Positions 1 to 7,161 of a stretch of DNA of 64,000 nt are shown piece after piece; positions within the stretch are counted from its first letter, which is position 1, and every line of letters begins with the position of its first letter. A program made the position numbers and the translations under genes. The notes under the pieces are model-generated. The model had not been told where the DNA came from. It did no database searches and saw only the letters and a program-made list of their open reading frames with translations. The DNA is from JBDHWI01 sp964590135 (lineage in GTDB: Bacteria; Chloroflexota; Anaerolineae; J036; Brachytrichaceae): contig CAZPVX010000006.1 of the NCBI GenBank assembly GCA_964590135.1, forward strand, positions 85,868 to 149,867, written 5' to 3'.

Positions 1-2
1 CC

Positions 3-629
3 ACCGGCAACGGTATGAAGGATGGACGGGGCGGCAAATGGAAAAATGCCGCGCTCGTGAACGGCTACGCGGACCATTCCGACGACATGCCGCACGAGCA
101 ATATGTGGCATGGCAGCGTGAATGCCTGACTGAGATGATGCGCATGCTGAAGGACACCGGCGCAATTTTCTACAATCACAAATGGCGCGTGCAAGCCGGC
201 TTGCTGCAAGATCGACACGACATCGTGGATGGATTTCCTGTTCGGCAAATCATCATCTGGAAACGCAAAGGCGGCATCAATTTCAACCCAGGCTATTTTT
301 TACCGACGTATGAAGTCATCTACTTGATCGCAAAGAAAGATTTCAAGCTTGCGCCAAAGGCCAACGCCATCGGCGACGTCTGGGAATTCACGCAGGAGAT
401 GAACAACCAACATCCCGCGCCTTTTCCAATCGATTTTGCGCTGCGCTGCATTCAATCCACCAGCGCAGATGTGATCCTCGACCCGTTCATGGGATCTGGC
501 ACCGTTGCGATAGCCGCAAAAAGGCTGGGGCGACATTTCATTGGCATCGAGATCTCTGCCGAATACATCGCATACGCCAAAGAACGCCTCAAAGCAGACA
601 CCTTTCAAGCAACACTGCCTCTGCCATGA
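3..629 (+). CDS. DNA methyltransferase (N4/N6 type), 5'-truncated by window edge
   Basis: C-terminal part of a DNA base methyltransferase; the frame is open to the window edge, so the true start and probably the catalytic (D/S/N)PP(Y/W) motif lie upstream. Visible: the AdoMet-binding motif DPFMGSGTVAIAAKRLG followed by FIGIEIS near the C-terminus, and the YEVIYLIAKKDF segment typical of the N6_N4_Mtase family. With the AdoMet motif last, this is a beta-class order. It transfers methyl from AdoMet to adenine-N6 or cytosine-N4 in a specific site. Its stop overlaps the next start by ATGA, so it is translationally coupled to an MvaI/BcnI-like endonuclease gene. MvaI-type systems use N4-cytosine methylation, so m4C is the likely product (inference). 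GCCGGC density is low here compared with the backbone, suggesting acquisition. Confidence 0.88.
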   Translation, partial: TGNGMKDGRGGKWKNAALVNGYADHSDDMPHEQYVAWQRECLTEMMRMLKDTGAIFYNHKWRVQAGLLQDRHDIVDGFPVRQIIIWKRKGGINFNPGYFLPTYEVIYLIAKKDFKLAPKANAIGDVWEFTQEMNNQHPAPFPIDFALRCIQSTSADVILDPFMGSGTVAIAAKRLGRHFIGIEISAEYIAYAKERLKADTFQATLPLP

Positions 630-1407
630 AAACCTACACCAAAGCAGAGCTTGTTGAGGCGCTCATCCAGATTCGCAATCAGGGCTTCATCCGCAATAAG
701 CGTCGTAACAATCACGGCGGGGTTGGCAATACACTGGAAGATTTGCTGGGTATTGAAGAGAACAACCTGCCATTACCCAACGCCGCGGAGTGGGAGCTCA
801 AAACGCAGAAACTCGGCACCAGCGCGCTGACACCTTGTTTCACATGGAGCCTTCACCCTGCGCATTGCAATTTGTCAAAAAGATACTGCTACCCTTGCAC
901 GGTTGGCCTCACGATCAAGCTGGCATTCGTTATCCTGCATCTGAGATGAGTTTCCGGCAAACGCTCAACGGGGTATCTCGCAGTGATCGCGGCTTCAAAG
1001 TCGTCATCAATGAATTACAAGCCCGAACAGAAATTTCCTTTGATGCTAATGCTGTCGCAGTTCATCATGCAGATTGGCTGGGAAGTGTTGCCAGTAAAGT
1101 TGGCTTGAGCGAATTAAACCCGCAGCCATACTGGGGATTCACTGATCTCTTCCACAAAGCCGGCACAAAGTTGAGCAACTGCTTCTTTGTGCAGGCCGAG
1201 GTGGAGGAGCGAAACGGCGATGAGTTTTATGCCTATAAACAGATCATGATGTTGAGTGAATTCAGCATTGATGGCTTAAAAAGAAGTCTGAAAGAAGGCT
1301 GGGTGCTGATTGATTTTGATGCGCGCACAGGCCACAACCACGGCACAAAATTTCGCCTGCGCCAAAATCACTATCCGCAGTTATACAAATCGACAATCAC
1401 CTTTTGA
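626..1407 (+). pseudogene. MvaI/BcnI-family restriction endonuclease, frameshifted
   Basis: The first reading frame (626-949) gives an N-terminus with GNTLEDLLGIEENN and WELKTQ, the glutamate-x-lysine element of MvaI/BcnI-type type II endonucleases. Homology then jumps near 830-835 to another frame, which continues as TLFHMEPSP through PYWGFTDLFHKAGTKL to the stop at 1407. Adding one base after position 832 would restore a continuous protein of about 260 residues. Either the nuclease has been inactivated just after its catalytic element, or this is a sequencing error. The gene starts inside the stop of the methyltransferase (ATGA), so the pair forms a restriction-modification operon. Family assignment rests on motif recognition; the target site cannot be read from sequence alone. 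Confidence 0.75.
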
Positions 1408-1451
1408 CCGCAACCGGTGCGTCAATCACACCTTCGCCCCTTCCCACTTTC

Positions 1452-2540
1452 TCATTTTCTCCCCTTCTCCGCAACAATCTGCGCCATCGTCGCCAGCGCG
1501 ATTTCCTCCGGCGTCTTTGCACCGATGGGCAGGCCGATCGGCGCATGCAGCCGGCTGAGTTGCGCTTCGCTCAGCCCTTGCAAAAGCAAGCGTTGCCGGC
1601 GTGTCTCGCGCGTCTTGCGCCCGCCCAGCGCGCCAACGTAGAACGCCTCACTTTGCAGCGCGGCGAACAACGCCGGATCATCCAATTTCGCGTCGTGCGC
1701 CAGCGTCACCACGGCGGTGGCGCGGGTGATGGGCATATCCGCGAAGGCGTGGCGTGGATGCTCAACGACCAATTCATCGGCATGCGGGAAGCGCGTGGCG
1801 CTGGCAAAAGCCGCGCGCGGATCGACGATCACCACGCGATAGCCGAGCGCCCTGGCCAGCGTTGTCAATGCGATGGCGATGTGCACCGCGCCGACGATGA
1901 TGAGCGTGGGGCGCGGCAACGTGACGTCAATGAAGAGTTCAATGGGTTGCGGTTCGCTCTCGTCCATTTCACCACCTCTAACCCCTCCCTCTGGGGAGGG
2001 TAGAAAGAGGCGCTTTGATGCGCCTTCACGTAGCGCGATCTGCGCGGCAGTGAGCATTTGCATCGTGATGGCGTTGAAGCGCTCAAGGGGTTGACTTGCG
2101 CTGGCATGACCGCCGGCATCCAACATGAGCTTGCAGCCGATGAAATCCGCCGGCCCTGCAATCACCGTCGCAGTGGCGGCAGCGCGATCCTCCTCAAATG
2201 CGCGCTGCCAGAACTGACGCAACGCCGGCGACAACCGTTCCACAAAAATCTCGATCGTGCCGCCGCAGGCCAGCCCAACAACCTCGAAGGCTGTCTCATC
2301 CGCCACACCATAGCGCAATAGCTGCGGCTTGCCGCTGGCGAGCGTTTCCACGCCGGCCTCGAACACCGCGCTCTCCACGCACCCGCCGCTGACCGAGCCG
2401 GCGATCCTGTGCGCCGGCGTCAACGCCATCTTCGCACCTGCCGCGCGCGGCGCAGACCCCCACGTCTCAACCACCGTCGCCACCGCCACTGGCTCGCCGG
2501 CGGCGCTCCACGCCAGCGCATCCTGAATGATCTCTCGCAT
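1452..2540 (-). CDS. XdhC/CoxI family protein
   Basis: XdhC-like protein of 362 residues. XdhC proteins bind molybdenum cofactor and help sulfurate and insert it into xanthine dehydrogenase-type enzymes. The N-terminal XdhC_CoxI domain has ATVVETWGSAPRAAG and the cysteines SGGCVESAVFE and GLACGGTIEIFVE. The C-terminal Rossmann-like XdhC_C domain has PTLIIVGAVHIAIALTTLA, VVIVDPRAAFA and YVGALGGRKTRETRRQRL. No molybdoenzyme gene lies nearby, so its client is elsewhere. Residues about 176-190 (LPSPEGGVRGGEM) form an insert between the domains, encoded by a short palindrome at 1983-2000 and resembling inserts in two other proteins of this window. Confidence 0.9.
   Translation of the reverse strand: MREIIQDALAWSAAGEPVAVATVVETWGSAPRAAGAKMALTPAHRIAGSVSGGCVESAVFEAGVETLASGKPQLLRYGVADETAFEVVGLACGGTIEIFVERLSPALRQFWQRAFEEDRAAATATVIAGPADFIGCKLMLDAGGHASASQPLERFNAITMQMLTAAQIALREGASKRLFLPSPEGGVRGGEMDESEPQPIELFIDVTLPRPTLIIVGAVHIAIALTTLARALGYRVVIVDPRAAFASATRFPHADELVVEHPRHAFADMPITRATAVVTLAHDAKLDDPALFAALQSEAFYVGALGGRKTRETRRQRLLLQGLSEAQLSRLHAPIGLPIGAKTPEEIALATMAQIVAEKGRK
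1983..2000. repeat. short palindrome inside XdhC-like CDS (in-frame insert)
   Basis: A 7-bp perfect stem (CCCTCCC at 1983-1989, GGGAGGG at 1994-2000) with a 4-nt loop sits in the linker between the two domains. On the coding strand it gives a Pro/Glu/Gly-rich peptide. It is interpreted as a mobile palindromic element tolerated in a protein linker, because similar peptides occur at 23905-23943 and 46545-46590. Confidence 0.55.
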
Positions 2541-2625
2541 TTCTCTTCACCAGCTTGCATTCTCCTCCCAATGTTGCGCAAAGTGAAACCTTGGGCTATG
2601 TTGAAGCACATATCTTGAACAACTG

Positions 2626-2693
2626 TCTTTCGCAAAGGCGCCAAGCCGCAAAGAGGGTCCGTTTGCTTTGCGGCTTGGCGCCTTTGCGAAAGA
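2626..2693. repeat. perfect 28-bp inverted repeat upstream of SDR gene
   Basis: Arms 2626-2653 and 2666-2693 are exact reverse complements over 28 bp, separated by a 12-nt loop. The right arm begins CTTTGCGGCTTGGCGCC. It lies between the divergent XdhC and SDR genes and ends 26 bp before the SDR start. There is no T-run, so it is not a simple terminator. Similar CTTTGCG... arms occur at 39402-39439, which suggests a dispersed palindromic repeat family. Confidence 0.85.
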
Positions 2694-2719
2694 TGAAATA
2701 AATTGGAGCAGAATTCAAC

Positions 2720-3427
2720 ATGAATGTGCTTGTCATCGGCGGCGCCGGCAGAGTCGCCTCCATCATCATCCCCTACCTCAAACAACAACACACGCTGCGC
2801 ATATTCGATCTGAAGCCGCCGGCGGATATCTCGCTCGATCATGTCGCCGGTGATCTCAACGACTTCGACACGCTTGCGCGGGCTGCGCAAGGCATGGATG
2901 CGCTGCTCTACATGGCGATGGGCTCGCTCGACTGGCCAACAGTCAACGGCATGAAGTCGGCCTTTGACGTGAATGTGAAGGGCGTCTATCTGGCGCTGAA
3001 GGCAGCGTTCGAAGCCGGCGCGCCGCATGCTGTGTATTGCAGCACCATGTCGGTGTATGAGCAGTTGGATAAGCGTTACATGTTCGATGAAGCCATGCCG
3101 CCCGATGCGCGCGACCTGTATGGCTTCACCAAACACATGGGCGAGCAGGTGTGCCACAACATGTTTCAGCGCACCGGCATGAGTGTAAACGCGTTGCGGC
3201 TATGCCTGCCCGTCAGCGACGAAGAATGGTTGGAAAAGACGCAGGCCGGCGTGCCAACCATCGCCACCGCCGCCAGCGACCTCGCGCGAGCCTTCCACGC
3301 CGCGCTGAATTATCGCAACGGCTTTCAGGCCATCATGATCAGCGGGGACTACGAAAATAAACTGTTGAATCTGGCGAAGGCAAAGCGCGTGCTGGGCTGG
3401 GAGCCGCTCAAGCGTCCGCGCAATTGA
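2720..3427 (+). CDS. NAD(P)-dependent epimerase/dehydratase (extended SDR)
   Basis: Extended short-chain dehydrogenase/reductase of 235 residues. The nucleotide-binding glycine motif GGAGRVAS is at residues 7-14, the acidic residue after beta-2 is in RIFDLKPP, the active-site region YCSTMSVYE follows, and the catalytic pair is YGFTK (YxxxK). These enzymes oxidise, reduce or epimerise sugars or sugar acids using NAD(P). At about 235 residues it is shorter than typical NDP-sugar epimerases (300+), which leaves a small substrate domain; free sugar or sugar-acid substrates are plausible (inference). It stands alone between XdhC (divergent) and pfkA (convergent). Substrate not identifiable. Confidence 0.82.
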   Translation: MNVLVIGGAGRVASIIIPYLKQQHTLRIFDLKPPADISLDHVAGDLNDFDTLARAAQGMDALLYMAMGSLDWPTVNGMKSAFDVNVKGVYLALKAAFEAGAPHAVYCSTMSVYEQLDKRYMFDEAMPPDARDLYGFTKHMGEQVCHNMFQRTGMSVNALRLCLPVSDEEWLEKTQAGVPTIATAASDLARAFHAALNYRNGFQAIMISGDYENKLLNLAKAKRVLGWEPLKRPRN

Positions 3428-3485
3428 TGTGAAATTGCAGGGACAGACGCCGGCGTTTGCCCCTGCAACGATCACCAACGAGTCG

Positions 3486-4457
3486 CTAATTGAGCAGCCG
3501 CATGATGCGCAGCAGCTCTTCTGAGAGCGGCTTGACTTGCGAAGTCGCCTCCGCCAGGTCAGTCAGGTCGATCCTGTCGCCGTGCAGGCTGACCATCTTG
3601 CCAACGCCGCTGCCATCCAGCAGCGCGTCGACTGCGCGCACGCCCATGCGCATGGCCAGCAGGCGATCGTAGGCGCTGGGGGTGCCGCCGCGCTGCACAT
3701 GCCCCAGCACCACCTCACGCACATCGAAGCCCTCATCAAAATCATTGCTGCACAGGTAATTCTGCAATGCATGAATGCCGGGATGCCAGCCTTCTGCCAC
3801 CATGATGATGCAGTGCGCCTTGCGCCGGCGATATGACTCCAGAATTATCTCCGCCACAGCGTCCATATTGGCTGGATATTCGGGGATGAGTGACATCTCC
3901 GCGCCGCAGATAATGCCGCTGGCGAGCGAAAGATAGCCGCAGTTGCGCCCCATCACCTCGACCAAAAACGCGCGCTGGTGCGATGAGGCTGTGTCCTTGA
4001 TGCGCCCCACCGCCTCTGCAATCGTGTTCAACGCCGTATCGACGCCGATGGCAGTGTCGGTGCCATATTGATCATTGTCGATGGTCTTGGGGATGCCAAC
4101 GAGCGGCATGCCAAGCTTGTAGAGTTCGTATGCGCCGGCGAGCGAGCCATTGCCACCAATCACCACCATGCCCTCGATGCCGGCTTGCTGCAATTTCTCC
4201 AACGCGATGCGCCGGCCGGCGTCGGTCATGAATTCCCTGCTGCGCGCCGTGCCGAGGATGGTGCCGCCCTTGCGCAAAATGCCGGCGACATCGCGCGACG
4301 ACATCTGGATGAAGTCGCCTTCCATCAAGCCGACATAGCCGCGCCGCACACCCATCACTTCCAGATTTTGGGCCAACGCCGTGCGCGTGACCGCGCGGAT
4401 GCACGCATTCAAACCCGGCACATCGCCGCCTGAGGTAATCACCGCAATTCGTTTCAT
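3486..4457 (-). CDS. pfkA: 6-phosphofructokinase
   Basis: Phosphofructokinase: fructose 6-phosphate to fructose 1,6-bisphosphate, the committed step of glycolysis, in the cytoplasm. Visible: N-terminal ITSGGDVPGLNACIRA, nucleotide-site VVIGGNGSLAGA, catalytic IPKTIDND with the proton-acceptor Asp, VEVMGRNCGYLSL, and LGHVQRGGTPS. The length of 323 residues matches bacterial PFK-A. The start at MKRIAVITSGG fits the family; 18 codons upstream in frame are not family-like. The Gly in GGNGS is the ATP-preferring residue, while Lys in PKTIDND is the residue seen in many pyrophosphate-dependent and actinobacterial-type enzymes, so the donor is probably ATP but should not be assumed. Confidence 0.93.
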   Translation of the reverse strand: MKRIAVITSGGDVPGLNACIRAVTRTALAQNLEVMGVRRGYVGLMEGDFIQMSSRDVAGILRKGGTILGTARSREFMTDAGRRIALEKLQQAGIEGMVVIGGNGSLAGAYELYKLGMPLVGIPKTIDNDQYGTDTAIGVDTALNTIAEAVGRIKDTASSHQRAFLVEVMGRNCGYLSLASGIICGAEMSLIPEYPANMDAVAEIILESYRRRKAHCIIMVAEGWHPGIHALQNYLCSNDFDEGFDVREVVLGHVQRGGTPSAYDRLLAMRMGVRAVDALLDGSGVGKMVSLHGDRIDLTDLAEATSQVKPLSEELLRIMRLLN

Positions 4458-4523
4458 GATTGATCCATTGTCGATGCTTTGACAGCGCATTATCCTATCG
4501 TCATCTGCCAAATGTTAACCTGC

Positions 4524-5684
4524 TCACTCGTCTAGTTTTCGCTCGTACATCCGGTGCGTTTTGTAGAAGTCGATGCCCAGTTCACGCAGTTCGCGCTGCA
4601 TTTTTGCGTTTTCGACGCCGATCTGCACGAGGTCGGCGTGGGCGAAGCCGCCAGCGGCCACACTCTTGCGCATCTCGCTGAACAGCACCGCTGTGCCGCC
4701 GCCGCCGCGATGCTCCTCCAGCAAGCCGGCGCCATTCACATTCACCCAGTCGCTCTTGCGCAGCGCCCGCAGCAACGTAATCCAGCCAAATGGAAGGAGC
4801 TTGCCGCCGGTTTTCTGAATGGCTGTGCCGATGTCGGGATATGCCATCAGAAACCCCACCAGCGCATCACCCTTATAGACAATCTTGATCAGGCGCGGGT
4901 CGGCGAACCAGATCAGCTGATCGGCCATCGCCTTCGCCTCATCCGGCGTGAATGGCACATTGCCCTCGCTGCGGCCCAGCGCGCCGTTGTACAGCTCCAG
5001 CAGTTGCGGCACCGCCTTGCGCAGATCGCTGCGCGATGTGAAGTTGGACACGCGCAGCCCGCGCCGCTTTTGCACCAATTCAGATGCCCGATCGATGCGC
5101 TCCCACACACCAGCATTCAGCGTGCTGGGCGAGAGGTAGCCGGAGAGGATGTCGCCCTTGCGTGTGAAGCCGGCATCTTCGATCAGCTTCGGGTAGTAGT
5201 CGCGGTTGTAGGGGATGCCGAGCGCCGGCCTGTGCTCGAAACCCTTTACCAGCATGCCCAACCCATCCAGCGCAGTCAGCCCTTTCGGCCCTTCCACATG
5301 ATTCAACCCGCGCTGCCTCGCCCACGCAAATGCCGCGTCGAACAGCGCGCGCGACGTTTCAATGTCGTCCTCACATTCGAACAGGAAGAAGTGCGCGGTG
5401 CGCGATTGATTGAACGCGTTGTAGTTGCGATTGTCGAGAACGCACAGCCGGCCAACAACCGCGCTGCCCGCGCCCTGCGACTGAGCGGGATTGCGCCTTG
5501 CGAGCAGAAATGCCGCGTCCGAGTGCTTGAAGAACGGGTGTTTGCGGCGGTTGAGCTGGCCGGCGGCGTCCATCGCCAGCGGCGGCACCCACTGCGGCAC
5601 GTTCTTGTAAATTTCAAATGGCAAATGCAGGAATTGCCGCACTTGCGCCCTGTCACTGGTGTCAACTTCGATGATTTCAACCAT
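4524..5684 (-). CDS. GNAT-fold N-acetyltransferase-like protein
   Basis: A conserved protein of 386 residues from the start at 5684 (MVEIIEVDTSDRAQV). It has N-terminal PFEIYKNVPQWVPPL and ARRNPAQ segments and a C-terminal GNAT-like half with VGFLMAYPDIGTA, GLLEEHRGGGGTAVLF (an acetyl-CoA loop-like stretch) and a final IDFYKTHRMYERKL, all seen in large GNAT-related proteins of Chloroflexota and Actinobacteria. The longer frame to 5744 would run into the divergent transporter start at 5728, so the internal Met was preferred. Substrate unknown. It lies upstream of pfkA on the same strand (66-bp gap). Confidence 0.65.
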   Translation of the reverse strand: MVEIIEVDTSDRAQVRQFLHLPFEIYKNVPQWVPPLAMDAAGQLNRRKHPFFKHSDAAFLLARRNPAQSQGAGSAVVGRLCVLDNRNYNAFNQSRTAHFFLFECEDDIETSRALFDAAFAWARQRGLNHVEGPKGLTALDGLGMLVKGFEHRPALGIPYNRDYYPKLIEDAGFTRKGDILSGYLSPSTLNAGVWERIDRASELVQKRRGLRVSNFTSRSDLRKAVPQLLELYNGALGRSEGNVPFTPDEAKAMADQLIWFADPRLIKIVYKGDALVGFLMAYPDIGTAIQKTGGKLLPFGWITLLRALRKSDWVNVNGAGLLEEHRGGGGTAVLFSEMRKSVAAGGFAHADLVQIGVENAKMQRELRELGIDFYKTHRMYERKLDE

Positions 5685-5727
5685 TTGTGTGTTGCAAATT
5701 AAATGACACAATCGCCAAACTACAAAC

Positions 5728-7122
5728 ATGACCCGACTCCGCAAACTAGCCTATGGCTTCGGCGACAGCGGCTTCTCCATCACCAGTACCGCGCTCGCGC
5801 TGCTGTATCTCGATTTTCTGGTAAATGGGGTCGGGCTGAGCACGCAGTGGGCTGGCCTCGCCATCGGCGTGGGGCGATTGTGGGATGCCGGCAACGACCT
5901 GCTGTTTGGCACGCTGAGCGACCGCACTCGAACGCGCTGGGGCCGGCGCCGGCCCTACCTGCTCTTCGGAGCGCTGCCTTTCGGCCTCGCTTTCATCCCC
6001 ATGTGGCTCATGCCCAATCTGAGCGATCAGGCTGTGCTGGCGCTTTACTACACTGCCGGCTACATCCTCTTCGACACCATGTTCACCCTGGTGAACACAC
6101 CCTACATTGCCATGACGCCCGACCTTGCGCCAGACTATGACGAGCGCACCTCGCTGCACTCATATCGCATGTTCTTCTCCATTGCGTTTGGGCTGGTCGG
6201 CGCAGTGCTGCCACTGGCGCTGGTGGATGGGTTGCGCGCCGGCCTCGGTCTCAGCACCCAGCAGGCCTATGCTGCCATGGCCGCGCTGCTGGGCGGATTC
6301 AGCATCCTCCCCATTCTCATCACCTTCGCGGCGACGAAAGAGCGCGCTGTATTTCAGGCGTTGCCGGCGCCCACACTGTGCGAATCCTTTCGCACCGCCT
6401 TCAGCAATCGCGCTTTCATCATTGCCGCCGGCATCTACCTCTTCACGTGGGCTCCCATCGACATCGTCACCTTCGTCATCATCTTCCTGCTGCGCGATGT
6501 GCTGCAATTCGACAGTTCGCAGCAAACGCTGGCGTTTGCGCTGCTGTTCGGTGTGGCTGCGCTGGCGTTGCCGCTGTGGGTGGGGCTCTCGGCGCGGCTC
6601 GACAAGCGTCGCGCGTATCAGCTCGGCATGGCATTGCTGGCAATCGCACTTCTAGCGATCAGCCTGGTGGGGCCGAACCAGCCGGCGCTCGCATTTAGCA
6701 TTGCCGCGCTTGCCGGCATCGGCATCTCAGCGGCGCACGCGCTGCCGCTCGCCATCATGCCGGACACGCTGGATTGGGACGAGTTGCGGCGCGGCACGCG
6801 ACAGGAAGCGGCGTGCTATGCCGTGCTGACATTGGCGCAGAAATTGATCAGCGCAGTGACGATCACGCTGACTGGCGCATTGTTCGCAGCCAGCAACTAT
6901 GTGCCGAATCCGGGGCCGGATGCATTACAGCCAATGACGGCTGTGAACGCCATTCGCTTTCTCACGGGATGGCTGCCGGCGGCGCTGTTCATCGCCGGCG
7001 CGCTGCTCTCGACGATCTACCCCATCACCCGTGAGCGCCACGCCCGCATCCTGCGCGCGCTGGAGCAAAAGCGGCAGTTGCGATTAAAGCCAACGCTGAC
7101 CACGGACCAGGCTCAAAGGTGA
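5728..7122 (+). CDS. GPH-family MFS sugar:cation symporter
   Basis: Membrane transporter of 464 residues with about 12 hydrophobic segments. The cytoplasmic loop DAGNDLLFGTLSDRT followed by RWGRRRPYLLFGA is the signature of the glycoside-pentoside-hexuronide:cation symporter family (MelB-like), and the second-half loop DTLDWDELRRGTRQEA matches the same family. It imports sugars or glycosides with Na+ or H+ in the inner membrane. The nearby carbohydrate enzymes fit this role, although they are not in the same operon. The start ATG is 43 bp from the divergent GNAT-like gene. Confidence 0.9.
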   Translation: MTRLRKLAYGFGDSGFSITSTALALLYLDFLVNGVGLSTQWAGLAIGVGRLWDAGNDLLFGTLSDRTRTRWGRRRPYLLFGALPFGLAFIPMWLMPNLSDQAVLALYYTAGYILFDTMFTLVNTPYIAMTPDLAPDYDERTSLHSYRMFFSIAFGLVGAVLPLALVDGLRAGLGLSTQQAYAAMAALLGGFSILPILITFAATKERAVFQALPAPTLCESFRTAFSNRAFIIAAGIYLFTWAPIDIVTFVIIFLLRDVLQFDSSQQTLAFALLFGVAALALPLWVGLSARLDKRRAYQLGMALLAIALLAISLVGPNQPALAFSIAALAGIGISAAHALPLAIMPDTLDWDELRRGTRQEAACYAVLTLAQKLISAVTITLTGALFAASNYVPNPGPDALQPMTAVNAIRFLTGWLPAALFIAGALLSTIYPITRERHARILRALEQKRQLRLKPTLTTDQAQR

Positions 7123-7161
7123 TGGAAGCAGCCCCACACTACACTCCGACTCACTGCACCA

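Noticed and set aside
4554..5702. 382-residue + strand frame opposite the GNAT-like gene
   Set aside because: His/Arg/Leu-rich shadow with no motif; the minus-strand protein has a consistent acetyltransferase-like pattern.
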